NCBI GenBank assembly: GCA_019637075.1
Contig: JAHBWI010000009.1
Span: 1-64,000 of the forward strand
Origin: Nitrospiraceae bacterium
GTDB taxonomy: Bacteria; Nitrospirota; Nitrospiria; Nitrospirales; Nitrospiraceae
Length of the DNA: 64,000 bases
Direction of reading: 5' to 3'
This document shows positions 57,710 to 64,000 of this stretch, piece after piece (positions within the stretch are counted from its first letter, which is position 1; each line of letters begins with the position of its first letter). Under the pieces are notes generated by a model. It made no database searches, was not told where the DNA came from, and saw nothing but the letters and a program-made list of their open reading frames with translations. The position numbers and the translations under genes were made by a program.

Positions 57710-58680
57710 GCCCGGGGAGTACGCCGGCGAACGGTGGAGAAGAGCGCGCGGATCTGTTCGATTCCTGGAATGGTATGGCCGAAAGGAAAGGGCACTTTGC
57801 CCTTGAAGAACATGCGAATCCCGAGCGGTAACACATGCAGCAGCCGCTTCGGCTTCGTCCCCACCACCTTGAGCGGCATCAAAGCTTCATTCAAGCGGCC
57901 TTCATGGTGCACGAGGTCTACGAAGCCGGTGATGTGGCGCGCGCCCTCCTCGACTTTTAAGTTGTGCTGAAGGGAGGCCCGGCGCAAGCGGATGATCGCC
58001 TCCATGGGCTGCACGTCCTTCGGGCAGACCTGCACGCACATGTTGCAGCGCGTGCAATCCCAAATGCCGTCCTGGCCCTGCAGCGCGACGAGCCGCCGAT
58101 GTTTCGAGGGGCCTGGCTCGCGCGGATCGGCGAGGAACCGCTCCGACTTGGCCAAGGCCGCCGGCCCGAGGAATCCCGGCGACACGGCATGCGACGTACA
58201 GGCGCCGACGCAGGCGCCGCACATGATGCAGGCATCGACGTTATGGAAGTGATAGCTTTCCGGCTTGAGTCGCAGTTGACCGCTCGGCCCGTACCGCTTC
58301 GTGGGGTGCGAGGTCTCGCCCAGCCACGGAGTGACCGCCCGGATCTTCTCCCAGAAGTGGGACATGTCCACGACCAGGTCCTTGATCACCGGCAGGTTCG
58401 GGAGCGGCGCGATGGTGATCCGGCCGTGACGCTCGAGTTCTTTGCGGATCGAGGTGCGGCAGGCGAGTTTCTCCGAGCCGTTGATCTGCATCGCGCAGGA
58501 CCCGCAGATCGCCGACCGGCAGGAGTAGCGCAACGACAACGCGCCGTCCTGTTCGTTCTTGATGCGAATCAACGCTTCGAGGACCGTCATGCCGCGCCCC
58601 ACGTCGAGGCGATAGTCCTCTTCGTGCGGGTTGCGATCGGTCTCGGGATTGAATCGGCGAATGGTGAAGGTCAGGCGCAT
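57706..58680 (-). CDS. succinate dehydrogenase/fumarate reductase iron-sulfur subunit
   Basis: A 324-residue protein. The [2Fe-2S] ligands are Cys54, 59, 62 and 74 (SCRSAICGSCAMQI to LACRT). Two further motifs follow: CIMCGACVGAC (151-161) and CTRCNMCVQVC (209-219) with CP. The length exceeds the usual 240 because of an extra C-terminal region (GARHITGFVDLVHHEGRLNE and after) that resembles HdrC/SdhB-fused forms. The flavoprotein and anchor subunits are not in the window. The gene's stop overlaps the archease start. Confidence 0.85.
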   Translation of the reverse strand: MRLTFTIRRFNPETDRNPHEEDYRLDVGRGMTVLEALIRIKNEQDGALSLRYSCRSAICGSCAMQINGSEKLACRTSIRKELERHGRITIAPLPNLPVIKDLVVDMSHFWEKIRAVTPWLGETSHPTKRYGPSGQLRLKPESYHFHNVDACIMCGACVGACTSHAVSPGFLGPAALAKSERFLADPREPGPSKHRRLVALQGQDGIWDCTRCNMCVQVCPKDVQPMEAIIRLRRASLQHNLKVEEGARHITGFVDLVHHEGRLNEALMPLKVVGTKPKRLLHVLPLGIRMFFKGKVPFPFGHTIPGIEQIRALFSTVRRRTPRA

Positions 58681-58684
58681 GGTT

Positions 58685-58715
58685 ACGTGAAACGTGAAGC
58701 GTCAAACGTGAAACG
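58685..58715. repeat. short degenerate tandem repeats
   Basis: Four nine-base units in sequence (variants of CGTGAAACG: CGTGAAACG, CGTGAAGCG, CGTCAAACG, CGTGAAACG) sharing end bases, in the 54-bp gap between sdhB-like and M24 genes. It sits just upstream of the sdhB ATG on the minus strand, where a ribosome binding site would be expected. Confidence 0.6.
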
Positions 58716-58734
58716 CGAGGAAGCCGCCGAGTCG

Positions 58735-59892
58735 CTACCCGAGCTCGAACACTTTGGGATAGTTCGTCAGGTTGCGGCAACCGTCTTTGGTCACGAGGAC
58801 CATATCCTCGATACGCACGGCGCCCAATCCGGGATAGTAGAGACCCGGCTCCACCGTGACGACGTGTCCTTCCTGGAGGATCGAACCGGTTCGGCTGATG
58901 CGGGGCGCTTCGTGAATGTCGAGCCCTACTCCGTGGCCGGTTCCATGGAAATAGCCCTGCATGCGGCCGTTCACCGGGCCGGTGCGGTAGCCGGCTTTTT
59001 CGAACCGGTCGCAAATGCCTTGATGGATCTTGGCCCCGTCGGCGCCGTCGCGGATCTTGGTGATGGCCTCTTCCTGCGCATCCTTGACGGTCCGGTAGAG
59101 GCGCTTGAGTTCCGGCGAAACCTCACCGCGGATGACCGTGCGTGACATGTCGGCAAAATAGCGCGAACCGGCGGAGCGCGGGAACACGTCGAAGATGATG
59201 CTGCGATGGGCCGGTAAGGGGCCGCTTCCTTCATCGTGAGGATCGCAGGCCTGCTCCCCGCCAGCCACGATCGTGTGCTGGGCGACGCAGTTGCATTCCA
59301 TAAGCTTCACGTTGATGAGCTGCTTGACCCGTTCCGACGTGAGGACGGCCCCATCCAGCCACAGTTGATTGTTGCGGATCTCGGCCCGGCGGAGCGAGTC
59401 GTGCGCCGCTGCGACGGCCGATTCGGTGGCCCGCTGTGCCGCTTCGATGTGGCGGACTTCTTCGGCGGACTTCACGACGCGCTGTTCATAAAACGGTTCA
59501 CGCCTCGTGCGGAGTCTATAGCCGAGCTCCTGCAGGCGTTGCGCGTGCAGAAAGGGAAAGGTCGAGGGGACGAGAACCTCGGTGACTCCCGCCTGCTTTA
59601 AGAGCTGATGCACGACGTCCACCGTCCCGGGCTCCGCTACCCCCTCGGCTTTGGCTTGCCGCTCGATTTCGGAATAGCTGACGACCCGGTCGACCGTCGC
59701 CTGGTGCTTGGCTCGGTCCACCTCGAGGTCGCTCATGACCATCAGGCGCTCCCCTTTCAACTCAAGGTACACGAAGGGATCGGGCGCCATGAAGCGCGTC
59801 GCATAGAACAAATTGGAATCGCTCTCGCTGGCGGCGATGAAGAGGGTAGCGTCGGGTGATTGGTGTGCTGACGGCGATGGAGAGGTCGTCAT
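58735..59892 (-). CDS. M24 metallopeptidase (Xaa-Pro peptidase type)
   Basis: A 385-residue protein from ATG at 59892. The N-terminal creatinase-like domain starts ATLFIAASESDSNLFYATRF. The pita-bread C-terminal domain has metal ligands in IIFDVFPRS (Asp), FADMSRTVI (Asp), GTGHGVGLDIHE (His), VTVEPGLYYPG (Glu) and VRIEDMVLV (Glu), all intact. It should cleave X-Pro or related peptides; cytosolic, no signal peptide. Confidence 0.88.
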   Translation of the reverse strand: MTTSPSPSAHQSPDATLFIAASESDSNLFYATRFMAPDPFVYLELKGERLMVMSDLEVDRAKHQATVDRVVSYSEIERQAKAEGVAEPGTVDVVHQLLKQAGVTEVLVPSTFPFLHAQRLQELGYRLRTRREPFYEQRVVKSAEEVRHIEAAQRATESAVAAAHDSLRRAEIRNNQLWLDGAVLTSERVKQLINVKLMECNCVAQHTIVAGGEQACDPHDEGSGPLPAHRSIIFDVFPRSAGSRYFADMSRTVIRGEVSPELKRLYRTVKDAQEEAITKIRDGADGAKIHQGICDRFEKAGYRTGPVNGRMQGYFHGTGHGVGLDIHEAPRISRTGSILQEGHVVTVEPGLYYPGLGAVRIEDMVLVTKDGCRNLTNYPKVFELG

Positions 59893-59942
59893 AGATCTGT
59901 GCGGTCGTCTTGATCGGATGCTATCACGCGCCCTGAGGGTGG

Positions 59943-62900
59943 TCAAGGCGAGGCCGGCGCCGGCGCGCTCGGTTGCAACACTTGAGGAGGCGGAGCGGGC
60001 GGTGTCTTCAATTCCAACGACGGATCGAACAGCGGTTCTTTTTCTTCCTGCGGGCTGAGGATATCGACCGGGAGCATCACGGTATTCTTCAGCAGGTCGA
60101 ACGCCAATTGCGCGACGCCGGTGAGGCCGGTTGTGAACGACTTCATCGGCATGTACGTGACCTGCGGATCTTCGATCGGCCCCTTCACTTGGAAGAGCGC
60201 AGTCGCGAGCCCTTTGCGATCTCCCGCCACCAGCCGCCCGAACAGCGGAATTGATTTCAGAAATTGCGAATAGGACCCGAAGGGGCTGACCGCCCAGACC
60301 ATGTCGAGCTGATCGGTCGGCATGTCGTAGGTGCCGGCGGCGGAAATTTTCAGCACGGGACTGTCGATGATGAGGTTCTGCGTCTTCATCATCCCGTTTT
60401 GCATCGTGATCGTGGCGGTCATCCGGTTGTATTGCAGACCGTCTTTTTCGAGATCCACTTTGCCCTGCAGGACCGCCGGCAAATTCAGGATCGAGATGAT
60501 TTTCCAGATCGCGCGCTTTTCCGTTTTGAGAATGCGGCCTTCTTGCGCCACCAATTCCGTCTTGCCGTTCAGGGTGGGCAAGACGCCGTGTGGGTTGCGG
60601 CCGTGGCCGGTCAGCATGCCGGTCAATTTCACATCCCCCGTGACGGACCGATCCTGCGCGCCGAGCAACGGGAGCAGCGCATCGAAGGGAATCCCCGTCA
60701 TGCGCACCGACGATTCGGTTTCAGCCGGCTGGCCCTTGGGCAGCCGGACGACGAGGCGCCCGGCGATCTGTCCCGTGCCGGACTGGCCCACGACGCGATC
60801 CAGGTCGAGCATGCCGTCCTGAATCGTGAGGCGGCCGGACAGCGACCCGAAGCGCAGGTGTTTGTAGATGCCCTTTTCAATCGTCGCGGTGGCGCTGACT
60901 TGGCTGGTGGAGGCCAGCATCTCCAGGAACTCCCGCACCGGCGATCGTTCGCCCTTCGGGATCAGCAGGTCGATATCCATTTGCGAGGATTCGAGTTTGA
61001 CCGCGATCACCGGTTTGGTGGTCCAGTTTTTCATCGCGCCGGTCAAGCTGACGTCGCTGTCCTTGATACGGAACGAAAGCTGTTTGATGTCGGCAATGTT
61101 CTTCGAGAACTTCAAACGGAGATAAATGTCTTCGACCGGGCCGTCCACGCCCTTGGCCGTCATCAAGCCGTTGGTCAAGGCCAGCCAGCCGCCGGTGCGC
61201 CAGCTCTTCCAGTCCGCGTCGCTCCCCTTCACGTCCATGGAGATTTCGAGATTCCCTGCCTCGAGCCCGCCCTTGTAGATCCATTCCGGCAAGCTCGAGA
61301 GCGAGACGGTGCCGGAGGCCAGCTCCGCATCGATCGTGAACCGTTCGCCCAGCGTGATCCGGCCCTTGAGCGGTAAGCGCAGGGGCGGCACCAATAGTTC
61401 GAGGCGCGTGATGGTCATGCCGGCTCCGCGGGCGATGTCTCCCTCGATCTCCAACGCGGCCGGCGTGCCGGGCGGCTTCTCCCCGACGGAGGGCAGCACG
61501 AGCTTGGCCTCGTTCAGGTTGATGTCCCCCCGCACATGCGGAGCCCCCGAAGGGCCGGAGAGTTGCACCTTCGCGGCTAGAATGCCGGAGAGCAAATCAT
61601 CGGGGAATGTTCCCGCCGAGACCATTTGGCGAAGCTGGGCCGCGTTGCCCTTGGCCCTGATCACGAAATCCTCGAACAGGCTGGGGGTGCCGCCCGTGAT
61701 CATGCCGTTGAATTGGAGCTGCGTGTCGCCGAGGTTCGCCGTGACCTGATCGAACTGCGCCCCGCCCGTCTGCGAGAAGACGATCCGTCCCTGCAGCGCG
61801 GTGAGCCGTTGCGGCAGCGACGGATTGATGAGGCTGACCTGCGTGGCCGCGACCTCTCCTCCCGCGAAGGTGATGCCGCCGGGCTTGTCGAGCGGGCCGA
61901 CCAAACGGAAGGTGGGTCGCGCCTGTCCCTCGATGTCTCGAGATTGCGCCAGCAACGACGTCAAACGGTCGCCGCGAATGGTCTTGAGCAAGAACTTCAC
62001 GAGCTCGGCCGCCGTCATGTTGCCGGTCACGTCCAATTCCATCCAGGGACCGGTCTCCAAAAACGACACGACGGCCTTGCCGTCGGTGATTTGCAGCGCG
62101 CCGTAGGCTCCCGTCACCTTGCCGACGCGAATGCGTCCCGGTTCCACCGAAATCGTCGCGGACAGGTCCTGCGTCGGGACCCGATCGTCGCCGATCAACG
62201 CTCGGCCCTTTTCGACGCGAAAGTCGCCGGTCAGCGAGAGTTGCGGCGTTGGCTCGGTCGCCCCCGTGAGCGTCGCGGACAGGATTTCGACTGTGCCGCC
62301 GAGTTGGCGCTGCGCGACGATCGCGGGCAACTGGGGATGGACCCACTGGGCGGGAAACCGGTCGAAAAGACTTTCCAAATCGAGCGAGGGCGATGTGAAG
62401 GTCACGGAAAACGTCGGCTGTGAGGTGAGCAGCCCGGCGAGGTTGGCCTTGCCCGTCACCGCAAGTTGATCCACGTTGGCCGTCACATCCGACAAAACGA
62501 CGTCGTAGCCTGCGACACCGGGAGCGACCCTGATATGACTCTTGAGGTTCGCGCCCCCCTGCAATTGCGCCGGGACCGGTCTGGGACCGAAGAAATCGGC
62601 GAGTTCGCGGAGGCGCAAGTTGGCCGCCTCGATCGCGCCTTCGAATTGAAACGCCGGCCGTACCGAGTAGGGCTCCTCGGCCGAGAACGTGGAGGACGAT
62701 TCGCTGAGGGCGATCGTGCCGGTGAGGGAAAAGGCCGATGGGTCCTTGTCGGCGGGCAGCGAGGCCGACAGGTGGAGATCGCCCTGCGCCTTGCCGGGGT
62801 AGACCTTAAGCGCCACTTCCACCTGTTCCAGTTTCGCGGTCCGGATGCCGTCCGGTCTGGCCTCGTCGGTGACGGTGATGTGGCCGTTCTGAATCGTCGC

Positions 62901-63422
62901 CTCGCGGATTTGCAGCAGGCGGCTGAACATCAGATAGGCGGACTCATCTTTGGTCGAGGTCGGCAGGCCCGCCAGCACATTCCAATGGCCCGAGCGATTG
63001 CGGAGCAGCGTGACGGTCGGTTCTTCAATATAGAGCCGTTTCGCCACTACCTGGCGTTTCAGGAGGGGGAACAGGCGCAAGACGATGTCGATTTTCTTCG
63101 CTTCGAAGACTTGATGGGTCGGGTCGTCGTGACCGTAGATGCCGACGGAGGTTAGTTCCAGACGCAGGCTCGGCAGCAGCACGAGCTTGATCCGGTCGAC
63201 CTCGATCTTTCGGCGGAGGCTCGCCTCCAACTGCTGGAGGAAGAATTCCTTGAGGTAGTCGGTGCCGGTGAGCTCGCGGGAATAAAACAGGAACAGCACA
63301 CCCAGGATGAGAACCGCGAGAAGCGAGAGCACCAGCCAGCGGGGTCGAACCGTCACTCCACCTCCAGCAGCATAAGGGGTCGTAATTTTTGATAATACCG
63401 GATGGACTGCGGTGAAATCCAT
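59943..63422 (-). CDS. large AsmA-family envelope protein
   Basis: A 1159-residue protein with one N-terminal TM (RWLVLSLLAVLILGVLFLFY) and a long beta-rich periplasmic part containing the AsmA pattern near the start (LTSVGIYGHDDPTHQVFEAK, KIDIVLRLFPLLKRQVVAKR, LYIEEPTVTLLRNRSGHWNV) and the C-terminal AsmA-2-like domain (FDALLPLLGAQDRSVTGDVK, LTGMLTGHGRNPHGVLPTLN, AVSPFGSYSQFLKSIPLFGR). AsmA-like proteins are thought to bridge the envelope for lipid transfer. A GTG at 63356 (V23, before TVRPRW) is an alternative start. The tail is Pro-rich. Confidence 0.85.
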   Translation of the reverse strand: MDFTAVHPVLSKITTPYAAGGGVTVRPRWLVLSLLAVLILGVLFLFYSRELTGTDYLKEFFLQQLEASLRRKIEVDRIKLVLLPSLRLELTSVGIYGHDDPTHQVFEAKKIDIVLRLFPLLKRQVVAKRLYIEEPTVTLLRNRSGHWNVLAGLPTSTKDESAYLMFSRLLQIREATIQNGHITVTDEARPDGIRTAKLEQVEVALKVYPGKAQGDLHLSASLPADKDPSAFSLTGTIALSESSSTFSAEEPYSVRPAFQFEGAIEAANLRLRELADFFGPRPVPAQLQGGANLKSHIRVAPGVAGYDVVLSDVTANVDQLAVTGKANLAGLLTSQPTFSVTFTSPSLDLESLFDRFPAQWVHPQLPAIVAQRQLGGTVEILSATLTGATEPTPQLSLTGDFRVEKGRALIGDDRVPTQDLSATISVEPGRIRVGKVTGAYGALQITDGKAVVSFLETGPWMELDVTGNMTAAELVKFLLKTIRGDRLTSLLAQSRDIEGQARPTFRLVGPLDKPGGITFAGGEVAATQVSLINPSLPQRLTALQGRIVFSQTGGAQFDQVTANLGDTQLQFNGMITGGTPSLFEDFVIRAKGNAAQLRQMVSAGTFPDDLLSGILAAKVQLSGPSGAPHVRGDINLNEAKLVLPSVGEKPPGTPAALEIEGDIARGAGMTITRLELLVPPLRLPLKGRITLGERFTIDAELASGTVSLSSLPEWIYKGGLEAGNLEISMDVKGSDADWKSWRTGGWLALTNGLMTAKGVDGPVEDIYLRLKFSKNIADIKQLSFRIKDSDVSLTGAMKNWTTKPVIAVKLESSQMDIDLLIPKGERSPVREFLEMLASTSQVSATATIEKGIYKHLRFGSLSGRLTIQDGMLDLDRVVGQSGTGQIAGRLVVRLPKGQPAETESSVRMTGIPFDALLPLLGAQDRSVTGDVKLTGMLTGHGRNPHGVLPTLNGKTELVAQEGRILKTEKRAIWKIISILNLPAVLQGKVDLEKDGLQYNRMTATITMQNGMMKTQNLIIDSPVLKISAAGTYDMPTDQLDMVWAVSPFGSYSQFLKSIPLFGRLVAGDRKGLATALFQVKGPIEDPQVTYMPMKSFTTGLTGVAQLAFDLLKNTVMLPVDILSPQEEKEPLFDPSLELKTPPAPPPQVLQPSAPAPASP

Positions 63423-63481
63423 ACAGTCGATCCCTTGGGGCGGTCAAACGGCGACGGCTGGAGACCGCGGCGTGAGCCGTC

Positions 63482-63487
63482 TATAAT
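63482..63487 (+). promoter_or_regulatory. TATAAT -10 box of the MFS gene
   Basis: A perfect TATAAT 84 bp before the GTG start at 63572. No good -35 hexamer lies 17-18 bp upstream (CTGGAG is the nearest), so it may need an activator or be a chance match. Confidence 0.35.
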
Positions 63488-63571
63488 GCCGCTTCGCCTT
63501 CCCGCGCGGCGCAGAGGCGGCGAGCGATCGAACCGCCGCGCAGTGCAGCGGTTCAGGGAGTCACAGATCGA

Positions 63572-64000
63572 GTGACGGACGGACAGCAGAACAGTCGCGG
63601 CAGCTGGGCGGTGGTCGGCCTGCTGTTCGTCATCAGCGTCGTGACGTACGTCGACCGCGTGAATATCTCGGTAACGGCGCGGCAGATGATGCCGGCCTAC
63701 GGGCTGACCGACCAGGACATGGGCTACGTGTTTTCAGCCTTCGTCTTCGGGTATGCCCTCTGCCAAATCCCCGGCGGCTGGTTGGGGGACCGCTGGGGCG
63801 CGCGAGTCGTCCTGACCGGGGCCTTGATCTGGTGGTCGATCTTCACCGCCATGACCGCGACCGCCGCGACCTTCGGAATCGTATCCTGGCTCGGGACCGC
63901 CGGCACCTTCGCGCTGGTGCGCTTTCTGCTTGGCGTGGGCGAAGCGGTCGCCCTTCCCAACTTTAATCGCGCGGTGGCCGACAGGATTCCGCCCGAGCAC
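63572..64000 (+). CDS. MFS transporter, N-terminal part only
   Basis: The first 143 residues are visible from GTG at 63572 (TDGQQNSRGSWAVVGLLFVI). TM1 carries YVDRVNISVTARQMM, and the loop 2-3 motif GYALCQIPGGWLGDRWGARV follows. TM4 and the next segment give FLLGVGEAVALPNFNRAVAD. The pattern fits the anion:cation symporter (ACS) group (glucarate/phthalate-type). The substrate is unknown and the C-terminal half lies outside the window. Confidence 0.85.
   Translation, partial: MTDGQQNSRGSWAVVGLLFVISVVTYVDRVNISVTARQMMPAYGLTDQDMGYVFSAFVFGYALCQIPGGWLGDRWGARVVLTGALIWWSIFTAMTATAATFGIVSWLGTAGTFALVRFLLGVGEAVALPNFNRAVADRIPPEH

Noticed and set aside
1-64000. CRISPR arrays, insertion sequences, rRNA operons
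   Set aside because: No evenly spaced direct repeats, transposase motifs or rRNA sequence are visible on either strand.

Overview
The window reads as a stretch of a Nitrospira-like chromosome (Nitrospirota, GC-rich, nitrite oxidiser type). This is an inference from gene content: a compact class II copper nitrite reductase NirK next to a Crp/Fnr regulator, an HdrB-type CCG protein, a lone SdhB-like iron-sulfur subunit, RtcB with archease, and many lipoprotein and TPR genes typical of that group. No rRNA gene, complete tRNA, insertion sequence or CRISPR array is visible.

Layout. 1-1076 is the end of an accessory island: a DUF433/DUF5615 toxin-antitoxin pair, a TacA-type antitoxin followed by what looks like a stub of its TacT toxin, a 24-bp perfect palindrome, and a 3' fragment of tRNA-Phe that looks like an att site. 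1143-8060 holds two RNA methyltransferases, an XRE regulator, an OPT transporter and a thiamine-diphosphate keto-acid decarboxylase. 8236-11843 is a three-gene unit of unknown role (HTH-like protein, membrane coiled-coil protein, GT81-like glycosyltransferase). 11871-14453 holds proC with a probable leaderless promoter, an exported protein and a PIN toxin-antitoxin pair. 14485-18348 is a run of four lipoproteins (two LPP20-like, COG3014, LpoB-like), followed by a secreted caspase-fold protein that has lost its catalytic cysteine. acsA lies at 20407-22296.

22340-34191 is a long minus-strand run, many genes overlapping by 4 bp: glyQ, glyS, a membrane protein, ppdK (with a histone H1-like basic tail), ribD, an esterase, an exported protein, an MFS transporter, two single-TM microproteins and ribE. 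34455-38803 is a sulfate uptake operon (Rrf2 regulator, periplasmic binding protein, CysT, CysW, CysA). Transketolase and a Crp/Fnr regulator follow. Next comes the nirK cluster (42199-46108), with a 20-bp palindromic operator placed for class II activation; it continues into an HMA-like secreted protein, a beta-barrel protein, a solute-binding-type lipoprotein and a c-heme DUF3365 protein.

46172-50455 holds a cupin and HdrB-like pair, an exported coiled-coil protein, an HDOD protein and a soluble transhydrogenase. 50564-55786 is signalling: a TPR-2OG oxygenase tail-to-tail with a REC-PAS-GGDEF-EAL protein, a two-TM sensor-like protein and a PilZ protein. 55815-58680 is sdhB-archease-rtcB in overlapping order. 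An M24 peptidase, a large AsmA-like protein and the start of an MFS transporter close the window.

The best candidates for something new are the nirK cluster with its operator, the dead caspase beside the LpoB-type lipoproteins, the PPDK tail, the two microproteins, and the layered toxin-antitoxin scar at the tRNA-Phe att site.
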